This document shows, piece after piece, positions 34,090 through 43,128 of a stretch of 64,000 bases of DNA; the stretch's first letter is position 1; every line of letters starts with the position of its first letter. The notes beneath the pieces were generated by a model. It did no database searches, was not told the origin of the DNA, and worked only from the letters and a program-made list of their open reading frames with translations. The DNA is from Neobacillus ginsengisoli. Lineage in GTDB: Bacteria > Bacillota > Bacilli > Bacillales_B > DSM-18226. The stretch spans positions 868,001 to 932,000 of the forward strand of contig NZ_JAUSTW010000001.1 in assembly GCF_030813055.1 (NCBI RefSeq). The letters are read 5' to 3'. A program made the translations under genes and the position numbers.

Positions 34090-35880
34090 ATGTCAATTTA
34101 TATCACGGTTTATGCCATTTTCAGCATTTTGCTGTTAATTTTCTTGAATTATTTATTTGCAAAGAAAAAAAGAAGTCGCTTGCTGCAAGATAGCGATAGC
34201 AATTCCACAAATAAAAACGAGAACAATGATGATTTACATGAGCAAGTAGAAGATTTGCTTAAGGAATCCGCCATTGCTGAACCTGCTTTAGAGTATGTAG
34301 AGGCAAATGTCCATCAAAAAAAAGAGAAAAAGTCGGAAAGATTGTCTAGAGTGGAAGATGCAAAGAAAGAGGTTGGAAAAGGTAAAATTCTTACGGCACT
34401 AATGCTGGGCGCTTTTGTTGCAATCTTAAATCAAACATTGTTAAACGTGGCTATACCGCATATAATGGCTGATTTAAATATTTCTGCTACAACAGTCCAA
34501 TGGTTAACCACTGGCTATATGTTGGTAAACGGAATCTGTATCCCCGTAACGGCTTATTTAATTGAAAAATTTGGTACAAGAAAACTTTTTATAACAGCTA
34601 TTCTCCTCTTTACGATAGGTTCGATTATTTGTTCGTTTTCAACAAACTTTAATATGCTGATGATCGGAAGGATTGTCCAGGCATGCGGTGCAGGTGTGAT
34701 TATGCCGCTGTTAATGACCGTATTCTTTTCATTATTCCCTCCTGAAAAACGAGGAATGGCAATGGGGATGATGGGGATTGTTATGTTATTTGCTCCTGCT
34801 ATCGGTCCAACACTTTCCGGATGGATTATCGAGCATTATTCATGGAGACTATTATTTGATGTTGTTATTCCAATTGGGATCGTGGACTTAATTCTTAGCT
34901 TTTTATGGATGAAGGACGTAACAGAAATCACCAATCCTAAATTTGATTTCCCTGGGTTGTTATTTTCAACATTAGGGTTTGGATTCCTTTTATACGGCTT
35001 CAGTGAGGCGGGAAGCAAGGGATGGGGAAGTACTATTGTCGTTGTCTCACTTATAATCGGGATTGTTTCCCTAATTGCTTTCGTGATTCGCGAGCTAACC
35101 ACGGATAAACCAATGCTTGAGTTACGCGTTTTTAAATATGATATTTTTGCACTAACAACAATTATTAGTATGATTATAAATATGGCCATGTTTGGTGCGA
35201 TGATTTTGCTGCCAATCTATTTACAAAATATTCGCGGCTTCACAGCTTTACAATCTGGACTCATGTTGCTTCCCGGTGCAATTATAATGGGGATTATGTC
35301 GCCGATTGCAGGAGCTATTTTTGATAAAATTGGTGCAAGATGGCTTGCAGTTACCGGACTAACGATAACGGTTATAACTACATGGCAGTTTACTACTTTA
35401 AATATGACAACAAGCTATACTCATATCCTTATTCTATATGTCATGCGTATGTTTGGAATGTCCTTCTTAATGATGACGGTTATGACTGAGGGATTAAACC
35501 AATTGCCGCGACATCTTGGAGCACATGGAACAGCTGCATCAAATACCGCAAGGCAGATTGCAGGTAGTATCGGTACAGCCCTCCTTGTTACGGTCATGTC
35601 TACAAGATCAGGTGTCCACATGGGAGAGTACGGAAATGTCATAACAAGCACAAACCCATTCATTGCAAGTAAAATGGCGCAAATCGGCCAGGGGTTATCT
35701 TCGCTAGTTCAAGTGCCAGCTGCTGTTGGCAACCAACTGGCAACTTATATGATTTACGGGCAAACGATGAAACAAGCAACTATCGAAGGTATAAATGATG
35801 CCTTTATCTTTGCATCCGGAATCGCATTTGTCGGCCTGATTCTAGCGTTTTTTATTAAACGGGCACGTGTAAAAGCATAA
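34090..35880 (+). CDS. DHA2-family MFS drug transporter with N-terminal extension
   Basis: A 596-residue EmrB/QacA-type transporter (14-helix DHA2 group), with MFS motif regions NQTLLNVAIPHIMADLNISA and a motif C-like stretch (MLFAPAIGPTLSGWIIEHYSWR). It is about 95 residues longer than usual: an extra N-terminal membrane helix (residues 1-23) is followed by a charged linker (residues 24-95) before the first canonical helix. It should export toxic compounds using the proton gradient, with the HlyD-like protein as partner. A terminator follows. Confidence 0.92.
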   Translation: MSIYITVYAIFSILLLIFLNYLFAKKKRSRLLQDSDSNSTNKNENNDDLHEQVEDLLKESAIAEPALEYVEANVHQKKEKKSERLSRVEDAKKEVGKGKILTALMLGAFVAILNQTLLNVAIPHIMADLNISATTVQWLTTGYMLVNGICIPVTAYLIEKFGTRKLFITAILLFTIGSIICSFSTNFNMLMIGRIVQACGAGVIMPLLMTVFFSLFPPEKRGMAMGMMGIVMLFAPAIGPTLSGWIIEHYSWRLLFDVVIPIGIVDLILSFLWMKDVTEITNPKFDFPGLLFSTLGFGFLLYGFSEAGSKGWGSTIVVVSLIIGIVSLIAFVIRELTTDKPMLELRVFKYDIFALTTIISMIINMAMFGAMILLPIYLQNIRGFTALQSGLMLLPGAIIMGIMSPIAGAIFDKIGARWLAVTGLTITVITTWQFTTLNMTTSYTHILILYVMRMFGMSFLMMTVMTEGLNQLPRHLGAHGTAASNTARQIAGSIGTALLVTVMSTRSGVHMGEYGNVITSTNPFIASKMAQIGQGLSSLVQVPAAVGNQLATYMIYGQTMKQATIEGINDAFIFASGIAFVGLILAFFIKRARVKA

Positions 35881-35885
35881 TGCAT

Positions 35886-35929
35886 AAAAAAAGGCTGATT
35901 CTTGATTAAAGTTGAGTCAGCCTTTTTTT
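35886..35929 (+). terminator. Terminator of the efflux operon
   Basis: AAAAAAAGGCTGA.TC pairs with GA.TCAGCCTTTTTTT. Confidence 0.93.
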
Positions 35930-36094
35930 ACATAGTTAACAATATCTAAGAAGCAAAAATATTTGCTAATGAAAAGTGATCCAATTGCTGTTATCCAGTA
36001 CCTATATAAAGCCAGGGACTAAAACTATGGTAACCCTTAGAATATTAACTGAAGTTTTTGGGAAAATATTCATTGGAAGGGAGTTGTCAAAGAA

Positions 36095-36253
36095 ATGAAT
36101 AATAAGAAAGACAATAAACAGATGAAACCAACGTTTGCTCCGGGGATGGATGATCAAGAAGAGTTAGGTCGAAGTGCCACTGAAAATGAGGTTGAAAGAG
36201 GGGAATATACGAGTGTCACCACCCTTTCTTTTGATGAAGTAGATCCAAGCTAA
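36095..36253 (+). CDS. Small acidic protein of unknown function
   Basis: A 52-residue frame, MNNKKDNKQMKPTFAPGMDD and then QEELGRSATENEVERGEYTSVTTLSFDEVDPS, preceded by AAGGGAGTT (11-nt spacing) and followed by a strong terminator. It is polar and probably unstructured, as many small spore-associated Bacillus proteins are. I could not assign a family. The isolated gene-plus-terminator layout and coding-like composition support it as real. Confidence 0.6.
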   Translation: MNNKKDNKQMKPTFAPGMDDQEELGRSATENEVERGEYTSVTTLSFDEVDPS

Positions 36254-36254
36254 T

Positions 36255-36293
36255 AAAAATGCTGCCTGTTAAGTAATCAGGCAGCATTTTTTC
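36255..36293 (+). terminator. Intrinsic terminator
   Basis: AAAATGCTGCCTG pairs with CAGGCAGCATTTT around a 9-nt loop, then T2CTTC. It closes the small gene at 36095. Confidence 0.92.
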
Positions 36294-36387
36294 TTCATGA
36301 ATTTCCAACAATTAAGCATATGATTACAAATCTTAAGCAGTGTTCTTTATACTAGAAGTAGAAAGTTAAATTGAAAGGGGAAAGATA

Positions 36388-37305
36388 ATGACAGGAAACC
36401 AGGAAATTAATCTAATCGAACAGCAGGAAATATTAACGGAAAGAATTCAACACCGCAGGCTGACAAAAAGCAGAATATTACAACGGGTTTTGTTAATAAC
36501 GCTTGGTGCTGTATTGATGGCGGTAGGACTGGAAATTTTCCTTGTCCCCAATAATGTTATTGACGGAGGTATTACAGGTATCTCCATTATGTTATCCTAT
36601 ATCACAGGCTGGAAGCTTGGAATATTCCTTTTCCTTCTTAACATTCCATTCTTTTTCATCGGCTATAAGCAGATTGGAAAAACCTTCGCTTTATCCACGC
36701 TATATGGAATAATTGTCCTTTCAATAGCCACCACTTTACTTCATCCGGTTCCGGCGTTTACGCAAGATATTTTACTTGCTACTGTTTTTGGGGGAATAGT
36801 CCTTGGGATAGGAGTAGGTATCGTGATTCGGTACGGAGGCTCATTAGATGGGACCGAAATCCTTGCTATTCTTTTTAATAATAAACTTCCTTTTTCGGTT
36901 GGGGAAATAATCATGTTTTTTAATCTTTTTATTCTGGGGAGCGCCGGATTTGTCTTTACATGGGATAGAGCCATGTACTCTCTGATCGCCTATTTTGTTG
37001 CTTACAAAACGATTGATATTACGATTACGGGGCTTGATGAATCCAAATCGGTTTGGATTATTAGTGATAACGCGAAGCAAATCGGCGATGCGATTATGAG
37101 CCGGCTTGGCCGTGGGGTTACTTACATTAACGGTGAAGGAGCCTACTCTGGTGATGAAAAAAAAGTAATATTTTGTGTAATCAATCGTCTTGAAGAAGCA
37201 AAATTGAAAGAAATCGTCTCTGAAAACGATGATAGCGCATTTTTAGCAGTAGCAGATATTGCAGAAGTCCGAGGCGGGAGATTTAAAAAGAAAGATATTC
37301 ATTGA
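36388..37305 (+). CDS. YitT-family membrane protein (second paralogue)
   Basis: A 305-residue protein with an N-terminal charged region of about 30 residues, then DUF161 helices (VLLITLGAVLMAVGLEIFLV, the VPNNVIDGGITGISIML motif, IGVGIVIRYGGSLDGTEILA) and a C-terminal DUF2179 domain (DITITGLDESKSVWIISDNA onwards). The function is unknown. AAAGGGG precedes the ATG. It is single, with no operon partners. Confidence 0.9.
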   Translation: MTGNQEINLIEQQEILTERIQHRRLTKSRILQRVLLITLGAVLMAVGLEIFLVPNNVIDGGITGISIMLSYITGWKLGIFLFLLNIPFFFIGYKQIGKTFALSTLYGIIVLSIATTLLHPVPAFTQDILLATVFGGIVLGIGVGIVIRYGGSLDGTEILAILFNNKLPFSVGEIIMFFNLFILGSAGFVFTWDRAMYSLIAYFVAYKTIDITITGLDESKSVWIISDNAKQIGDAIMSRLGRGVTYINGEGAYSGDEKKVIFCVINRLEEAKLKEIVSENDDSAFLAVADIAEVRGGRFKKKDIH

Positions 37306-37455
37306 AAATTTTTAAGATTGTCGTAAACAGGTAGAAATATAAGAATACAATCAGATTATGTCGTTTTTAGCAGTAGAAACAATTGGAATATATCAACATT
37401 TGTCGTTGTACGCGCTTACCTAGGAAATATTATAAAAAATGATTTATTTCCTATA

Positions 37456-37492
37456 CAAAAAAGATGACAGAAAAACAACTGTCATCTTTTTC
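37456..37492. terminator. Bidirectional terminator
   Basis: AAAAAGATGACAG pairs with CTGTCATCTTTTT between the convergent YitT and csgA genes. Confidence 0.93.
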
Positions 37493-37495
37493 TCC

Positions 37496-37747
37496 TTAAA
37501 ATAATAACTCGTATACCTCATTTAATTCATGGGCTCGTTTCTCATCTTGTTCTTCTTTAGCGTACTTTATCTCATTGGGCAGGATTTTATTTAAAAAATC
37601 GATTTCTTTTTGATTCAAATGTCTTACAAATGAACCTTCAGATGAAAAGTGACCTTCTGCAAGTTTTCGATATAAATGTCGTCCCTCTGAATGCTCCTCA
37701 GAATAATTCGACAGAATTTCACGAAGATACCCCAAAGTTTTATCCAT
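37496..37747 (-). CDS. csgA: Sigma-G-dependent sporulation protein CsgA
   Basis: An 83-residue helical protein, MDKTLGYLREILSNYSEEHS, with the C-terminal stretch EIKYAKEEQDEKRAHELNEVYELL. It closely follows B. subtilis CsgA as I remember it (same length, start MDxTLGYLRE and ending ELNEVYELL), a small protein made in the forespore under sigma-G. Its biochemical role is not established. A GTATA -35-like element lies upstream, but a matching -10 was not clear. Confidence 0.85.
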   Translation of the reverse strand: MDKTLGYLREILSNYSEEHSEGRHLYRKLAEGHFSSEGSFVRHLNQKEIDFLNKILPNEIKYAKEEQDEKRAHELNEVYELLF

Positions 37748-37839
37748 AGTTCATCACCAATCCTTTCACGCTCTTATTTTTCGACGAGATGTTAATAATA
37801 TACACATAAGGGTCTTAAGAAAAAACCAATTTTCTTCTC

Positions 37840-37882
37840 ATTAAAAAAAGCCTCTTTTCATAGTTGAAAATAAAGGCTTTTC
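37840..37882 (-). terminator. Terminator of the methyltransferase gene
   Basis: On the minus strand AAAAGCCT.T.TTTTC pairs with GAAAA.A.GGCTTTT, followed by a T run just past the stop at 37890. Confidence 0.85.
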
Positions 37883-37889
37883 TTGCCTA

Positions 37890-38603
37890 TTACATTTTTG
37901 TACATGTTATAACCCTATAGCTTAAGGTATCCTGATACTTCAAGACAATACTTGCATGTTGATTAAAAATATCGAAAAGCTCAGGCTCGAAGTTTTTGGA
38001 GAATTGGAATTCAGGTGTATGATAGCCATTGCTAAGGGCTTGGTTTTCTTTTTTTAATTCAATATCTTGAAATCCAATATCCACTAATAATTTTCTCCAA
38101 TCTTCTTCAACCAGTAATGAATCCAAAGCATAAAAATTCTTTATTTCAGTTTCTTGATGTTGACTAAGCCGTTTATTTATCGTCATTTCATTGGCAATTA
38201 AACGTCCGCCTTTTTTTAAAACCCGGAAAAACTCTCGAAGGGCTTTTGGTTTATCGACGAATGCTAAAACCGATTCAGATAAGATGAAATCAAAGGATTG
38301 ATCAGGTAAGGGAATTTTTTCGATTGACCCTTCCATTAAATTAATAGGTATTTTTTGTTCTTGAAATCTTCTTTTCGCTTTTTTAATCATTATCGGATTT
38401 ATTTCTATTCCAGTAACATTTGCCTGATACTGATGATATAAATATGCTGCTGTTTGGCCGGTACCGCAGCCCGCATCCAAAACATAAGATTTGTTGGATA
38501 TATTTTCACTTGCAAGAATTTCTTTTGTCAAAAGAATTCCACCGGGATGGGCTCCGCCAACTCCAAACTTGGCCAAGAAATCAAAATATGTTAAGCCTCC
38601 CAT
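37890..38603 (-). CDS. Class I SAM-dependent methyltransferase
   Basis: A 237-residue methyltransferase: motif I LDAGCGTGQTAAYL, the acidic loop VTGIEINP, motif II/III SFDFILSESVLAFVDKPKAL and the following FFRVLKKGGRLI. The substrate is unknown (a UbiE/ArsM-like small molecule is plausible). ATG 38603 is favoured by TAGGTGG 5-7 nt upstream; a GTG at 38612 overlaps that site. It is divergent from the GDSL hydrolase gene. Confidence 0.88.
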   Translation of the reverse strand: MGGLTYFDFLAKFGVGGAHPGGILLTKEILASENISNKSYVLDAGCGTGQTAAYLYHQYQANVTGIEINPIMIKKAKRRFQEQKIPINLMEGSIEKIPLPDQSFDFILSESVLAFVDKPKALREFFRVLKKGGRLIANEMTINKRLSQHQETEIKNFYALDSLLVEEDWRKLLVDIGFQDIELKKENQALSNGYHTPEFQFSKNFEPELFDIFNQHASIVLKYQDTLSYRVITCTKM

Positions 38604-38781
38604 AAACACCACCTACTCATCTTTTTTGCATTTTATGAAAAAAAGAAGGAAGAGGTTCTATTTTTATTTTTCGAAAAAACAACCTGGAATTGTCACTTGT
38701 TTTTAGTTTCTTGATTAGCAACTCAGCCCATTAAAGAATACCTATATAGTAAGACATTATTGAGGGAGGTGTGTGAAGTTT

Positions 38782-39432
38782 ATGAGTTATTCATACGTTG
38801 CTCTTGGGGATTCATTATCTGCAGGTGTAGGTTCATCCATTTTTTCACCGGGATTTGTCCATAGATTTAGAAGAATGGCAGAACGGGAATTGGAAGATCA
38901 TGTTTTAGTTCATGTCTTTGCCCGTCCGGGTGCTGAAACAAAGGATGTTTTAAATGATTTGCATCAAGATTTCATTAAAGAGAAGGTTAGAGAAGCGGAT
39001 ATTATTACAATTACGGCAGGAACCAATGATTTAATCATTGCAGTAAGGAAATATCAGACTGATAATGATTTACAGGCATTGAAAAAGTCCTTTCATGAAT
39101 GTAAAGAAAATTTTTCAGCTATTATGAATCTGATACATGAGTTAAAAAAGAGCGATATTCGTCCATTTGTGATTCGACTATTTCATTTATATAATCCCTT
39201 TCCAAAAGAAGATTTAGCAATAAAATGGGTAAAACATTTCAATCATCATCTTAAAGGGTTAGCAAAAGATTACCATGTATCTATTGTAGAAATTAATAAA
39301 GTATTTAATGAATATGAAGCAGAATATTTATCGATCGACCGCATTCATCCAAATGACATCGGTCACGAACAAATGGCTGAAAGGTTACACCGGTTAGGTT
39401 ATGGTGAACTTACCTTCGAAGAGGAAGAATAA
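38782..39432 (+). CDS. SGNH/GDSL-type hydrolase
   Basis: A 216-residue enzyme with SGNH blocks: block I ALGDSLSAGVG (nucleophilic Ser), block III ITAGTNDLI (Gly/Asn) and block V DRIHPNDIGHEQMA (Asp/His). There is no signal peptide, so it acts in the cytosol on an unknown ester. ATG 38782 follows GGGAGGTG; a GTG at 38773 lies too close to it. It is terminated before pssA. Confidence 0.9.
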   Translation: MSYSYVALGDSLSAGVGSSIFSPGFVHRFRRMAERELEDHVLVHVFARPGAETKDVLNDLHQDFIKEKVREADIITITAGTNDLIIAVRKYQTDNDLQALKKSFHECKENFSAIMNLIHELKKSDIRPFVIRLFHLYNPFPKEDLAIKWVKHFNHHLKGLAKDYHVSIVEINKVFNEYEAEYLSIDRIHPNDIGHEQMAERLHRLGYGELTFEEEE

Positions 39433-39463
39433 GAGGACAGAATCAAAACTGTTCTCTTTTTTG
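39431..39463 (+). terminator. Intrinsic terminator
   Basis: AAGAG.ACAG pairs with CTGT.CTCTT, followed by T6. Confidence 0.82.
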
Positions 39464-39545
39464 TTTAGCTATAGGCATAATGGCGTAATATAAAGAAAAT
39501 GCTACATATGAAGAAGGATTGGCCAAAGTAGAGGAGGTTTCATCC

Positions 39546-40037
39546 TTGGTAAACCATCTTGTGAAAGCAGTACCAAATTTATTTACGATCGGAAATTTAT
39601 TGTGCGGTGTTTTTTCCATTACCTTTAATATGAGTGGATTTTTGAAGATAGCTGCGATTTTCATTTTTTTCTCGGCTGTTTTCGACCTATTGGATGGTCG
39701 AATTGCCAGGAAATTAAAAGTTAATAGTGAATTTGGTGTGGAGCTTGATTCGTTAGCAGATATTGTTAGCTTTGGAGTAGCTCCTGCCCTATTATTTCAT
39801 TCATTAGCAGTACCATCCATTTTTACCTCACTGGCATTTATACTTTTTCCGACAATGGGAGCATTACGGCTGGCAAGGTTCAGCGTCAAGCCAACCATTG
39901 GCTATTTTAAAGGAATCCCTATTCCTGCAGCGGGTCTGCCACTTGCCGGAATGGGATTATTCTTATATAGCAATGCTTGGATAACCATCATTCTCGCAGT
40001 ATTGATGGTAAGTCCGATTAAAATTAAGAAACTATAA
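39546..40037 (+). CDS. pssA: CDP-diacylglycerol-serine O-phosphatidyltransferase
   Basis: A 163-residue integral membrane enzyme with the CDP-alcohol phosphatidyltransferase motif DLLDGRIARKLKVNSEFGVE-LDSLAD, containing the three conserved Asp residues. The start VPNLFTIGNLLCG and the size match bacterial PssA, which joins serine to CDP-diacylglycerol for phosphatidylserine and then phosphatidylethanolamine. TTG 39546 is used because GAGGAGGT lies 7 nt upstream. No psd gene is adjacent in the window. Confidence 0.9.
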   Translation: MVNHLVKAVPNLFTIGNLLCGVFSITFNMSGFLKIAAIFIFFSAVFDLLDGRIARKLKVNSEFGVELDSLADIVSFGVAPALLFHSLAVPSIFTSLAFILFPTMGALRLARFSVKPTIGYFKGIPIPAAGLPLAGMGLFLYSNAWITIILAVLMVSPIKIKKL

Positions 40038-40124
40038 TTATTTTATGTAAACTGATAACTCCCATCAACTACCACTATGACTAATCCCTTCTGGCTACTA
40101 TACTCAGTAGTGGGAGGGGATACA

Positions 40125-40934
40125 ATGATTTACCTTTTAGGAAGCACAGTATTAATTGTTTTTATCGTGATATTTTATCAGGCACATAAAAATACAAAAA
40201 AAGTAGCAGTAAATACAGTTAAAGTTTCTCACTCAAAATTATCACATAAACAGTTAAATATTCTTCATCTTTCCGATTTGCACCTTGAAAACATATCGAT
40301 TTCACCGGAAGAACTAATTCAATCCGTTTCAGACCAACCAATAGACCTAATAGCATTGACAGGTGATTTTCTTGATCGCAAGAGAAGTATTCCAAAACTT
40401 ATTCCATATTTAACAGCATTAAGTAATCTTAAGCCGCGACTTGGCATTTACGCCGTTTTCGGCAATCATGATTATTTTCTTAAAAGTGAACATTTTAATA
40501 AATTGAAACAGACTTTAGAAGAAAATGGCTGCATTACCCTACAAAATCAAAATATTACGTTAAATGTCGACGGTGATGTGGTTAATATCATCGGTATTGA
40601 TGATAACCATACACGGCGCAGTGATGTTGAAAAATCATATCTAAATGTACCAAAGGGATATAATCTGGTTTTAACACATGACCCAAATATTGTGTTAAAT
40701 ATGGCTAACTATCAGTATGATTACCTTTTATCAGGACATTTTCATGGAGGGCAAATTCATTGGCCAAAACCATATCATTTATTGAAAATGGGCAAACTCG
40801 TACGAATGAACATCGTAAAAGGGTTACACTATCACGATGGAAAGCCTTTTTACATTAGTGAGGGTCTTGGTCAAACCGGTGTAAATATTAGGATAGGGAG
40901 CCGTCCTGAAATAACTTTTCATCAAATTTCTTAG
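40125..40934 (+). CDS. Membrane-anchored metallophosphoesterase (YkoQ/YkuE-like)
   Basis: A 269-residue protein with one N-terminal helix (MIYLLGSTVLIVFIVIFY) and a calcineurin-like phosphoesterase domain: LHLSDLHLE, LTGDFLDR, FGNHDYF, and GHFHGGQIH supply the metal ligands. The ATG at 40125 follows GGGAGGGG. It lies ahead of a YkoP-like gene, the same pair as B. subtilis ykoQ-ykoP in reversed order, which supports the homology. The substrate is unknown. Confidence 0.88.
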   Translation: MIYLLGSTVLIVFIVIFYQAHKNTKKVAVNTVKVSHSKLSHKQLNILHLSDLHLENISISPEELIQSVSDQPIDLIALTGDFLDRKRSIPKLIPYLTALSNLKPRLGIYAVFGNHDYFLKSEHFNKLKQTLEENGCITLQNQNITLNVDGDVVNIIGIDDNHTRRSDVEKSYLNVPKGYNLVLTHDPNIVLNMANYQYDYLLSGHFHGGQIHWPKPYHLLKMGKLVRMNIVKGLHYHDGKPFYISEGLGQTGVNIRIGSRPEITFHQIS

Positions 40935-40963
40935 AAAGCCGGGGATAAAAAACCCGGCTTTTA
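40935..40963 (+). terminator. Intrinsic terminator
   Basis: AAAGCCGGG pairs with CCCGGCTTT around an 8-nt loop and runs into TTTAAA. Confidence 0.85.
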
Positions 40964-41064
40964 AACATTTTCAAAATTCTTTTTCATATCCTGACATTAC
41001 CATAGTAAAAAAGGAAAATCTTCATCATCCTATGGAGGAAGGGTTGAAAAGGAGTGTAGGCCTT

Positions 41065-41637
41065 ATGAGTTTACGCCTAACTATTATATGGATATGGAAA
41101 TTATTTGATCCGCTCTTTTATTTATGTTCCCGTTTACATTACATTACAGAGGAAAATAGGAAAAAATCGATTTTTCGGGTCCGTATCACAAAATATAAAG
41201 GACAAAACTTAATTCTTTCGGATGGAACAAAGATATACAAGAATGACCTTCTGTTAAAAATTCACCTGCACAATGTTCGATTACTGAATGAATATGTAAA
41301 AATCAAAAATGATTTAAATCGGGCAAGACTAATTTATAAATTAGTTCTCAGCTCGATGCCCTCATTGGCAAATTATTTGAAACTCCATCCTGAAGAGTGT
41401 CGTATAAAAGGAATAATCGGGATAACCACCATTAATAAAGGTGTTAAACCTTTAGGATTTGAATGCTTTCCCCCCTCAAACCGAATGTACAAAAGGATGA
41501 AAAAGCTGGGACAGCTTCCGATTTTCTTACTATCGAGCTCTTCCCTGAAAGATTTTAAAAAAAACAAACTAAATTATTTATGCATGTCCAAAGAAAGGCT
41601 ATATGAAAGGTATTATCAGAAATATGCCGGCAAATAA
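41065..41637 (+). CDS. YkoP-like protein
   Basis: A 190-residue basic protein containing a YkoP-type domain (IFRVRITKYKGQNLILSDGT then KIHLHNVRLLNE). In other bacteria this domain occurs alone or fused to a polysaccharide deacetylase, so a cell-envelope role is likely but unproven. ATG 41065 follows AAAAGGAGTG. It follows the metallophosphoesterase, as in the ykoPQ pair, but with its own spacing and terminator between them. Confidence 0.75.
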   Translation: MSLRLTIIWIWKLFDPLFYLCSRLHYITEENRKKSIFRVRITKYKGQNLILSDGTKIYKNDLLLKIHLHNVRLLNEYVKIKNDLNRARLIYKLVLSSMPSLANYLKLHPEECRIKGIIGITTINKGVKPLGFECFPPSNRMYKRMKKLGQLPIFLLSSSSLKDFKKNKLNYLCMSKERLYERYYQKYAGK

Positions 41638-41744
41638 CAGTGGATGTTTGGTTTTCCATTCATATTCTCATTCAAATTGCACAAATTAAGCTAGTGGAAG
41701 GTTAAAAAAATCGCTTCCATTATATGAAGAAGGAGTGCGAAGAC

Positions 41745-42008
41745 ATGAGAGACATGAGAAAAGCGTTTTTCAGTTTGTTTGGACAGAAACGCAAAAGCAG
41801 AGGGGCAATGTGGGCATCCCTTATTGGCCTGGGAGTAAGTGCAGCTGTTTTTGGAGTAACAAGAGGAAAGCGATCTGTAAATGCACTTCCTTTGCAAAAC
41901 CTCGTTAAGAATTTTACACCAAAAACCGATCTCAATTTGATGAATAATGCAGCATTAACTGAGTTCTCAGAAGAATTATTATCAAGTGCATTAAAGAATA
42001 AAAAATAG
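41745..42008 (+). CDS. Small basic membrane-like protein of unknown function
   Basis: An 87-residue protein with a basic N-terminus (MRDMRKAFFSLFGQKRKSRG) and one predicted membrane segment (AMWASLIGLGVSAAVFGVTRG) near residue 30-50. It resembles the DUF3918/YrzQ group of short Bacillus proteins in layout, which I cannot confirm. AAGGAGTG precedes ATG 41745; ATG 41754 is also possible. A strong terminator follows. Confidence 0.6.
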   Translation: MRDMRKAFFSLFGQKRKSRGAMWASLIGLGVSAAVFGVTRGKRSVNALPLQNLVKNFTPKTDLNLMNNAALTEFSEELLSSALKNKK

Positions 42009-42012
42009 TAAA

Positions 42013-42042
42013 AAAAAGGTCCGCAGCTTTGCGGACTTTTTC
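42013..42042. terminator. Bidirectional terminator
   Basis: AAAAGGTCCGCA pairs with TGCGGACTTTTT around a 3-nt loop; it overlaps the end of the convergent VanW gene. Confidence 0.9.
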
Positions 42043-42931
42043 AATACGTAGGGGTGGGAATTTTTCGCGGAATGTAATCAACAACATCCGATGAAAATAC
42101 CTTAATAATCAAGAGGTTTCCTAGTGTTTTCGCTTGGATTAATACCGGTTGATTGTACTTGTTTTTAAAAACAAAATCAGGACCATACCAACTAACAGTT
42201 GCATCTCTGCCGGGTGGAATATAGGGAACTTCTCTGCTGTGGGAAAAACGTTCCACTATCTTCAATCCCGCATTATCAACGGCATTGAAAAGGGTGGATG
42301 AAACTTGGCAAATTCCCCCGCCAATATCTTCAGCATACTCACCTCTTACGATCACTTTTGCACGTAAATACCCTTTTGCGGCTGTTCTTTTTCCAACAAC
42401 ACGGTTAAAGGAAAACGTATCGCCAGGGAAGACTACATAATTATTGATCGCTTTTGCAGCGAGTTGAATATTAGTTGTTCGTTTTTTATTTTGGGAATTA
42501 AACGAGGTTATATAACGTCCAATCCTTTTCGTACGAATATTTCCTAGTAATTCACTGTCGACACTGGGATACACCGAAAGCATTGGAACCTCCATTTTAA
42601 CGGTTCTTTGTCCAAAATAATAAGAATAAAATTGTTCCGTAAATGCTTGACGATAGATGCGGCTTCCGACCCGCTCCGGTAGTATATTTCCATATTGATC
42701 CAACTTGGCATTTTCAGGTTCAACAGATATTTGTTTATCGAGATTATCCAAGAATTGATTATATTTTTTTGTGTTTAAAATAGGTAAACCGGGGTAAGGA
42801 AATGTAAAAGCTGTCCGATCGATTATTGAAACGGTTTTGCCATCTCTGGTTAGAAATAAACTGTTAGGAGCAAGATTCACCTGTTGAAATAATAACATTA
42901 GTCCAACGATCCCTGAAAAAATGATGTTCAT
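42041..42931 (-). CDS. VanW-family protein
   Basis: A 296-residue protein with an N-terminal hydrophobic leader (IIFSGIVGLMLLFQQV) and a VanW domain (residues 125-260), with landmarks VVFPGDTFSFNRVVGKRTA, EDIGGGICQVSSTLFNA and SHSREVPYIPPGRDATV. VanW proteins are envelope-associated and occur in some vancomycin-resistance clusters, but their role is unknown. GAGGTGG precedes the ATG. No van genes are nearby. Confidence 0.9.
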   Translation of the reverse strand: MNIIFSGIVGLMLLFQQVNLAPNSLFLTRDGKTVSIIDRTAFTFPYPGLPILNTKKYNQFLDNLDKQISVEPENAKLDQYGNILPERVGSRIYRQAFTEQFYSYYFGQRTVKMEVPMLSVYPSVDSELLGNIRTKRIGRYITSFNSQNKKRTTNIQLAAKAINNYVVFPGDTFSFNRVVGKRTAAKGYLRAKVIVRGEYAEDIGGGICQVSSTLFNAVDNAGLKIVERFSHSREVPYIPPGRDATVSWYGPDFVFKNKYNQPVLIQAKTLGNLLIIKVFSSDVVDYIPRKIPTPTY

Positions 42932-43128
42932 AAAACCACCTCATTATAATATGACTAGAAACTTGCCTTTTCATGTAAAAATAGGCTTAATAATTAAACA
43001 AAAATTGGCTGCAAGGAAGATGGTCATTTTTTTTTGTTAAATAATAGTCATTTTGCAGGTTTTTTGCTTCCTATCATTATTGTAAAATAAAAAGGTAAAT
43101 TTAATGTAAAATTGGAGGTAGCTGGAAT

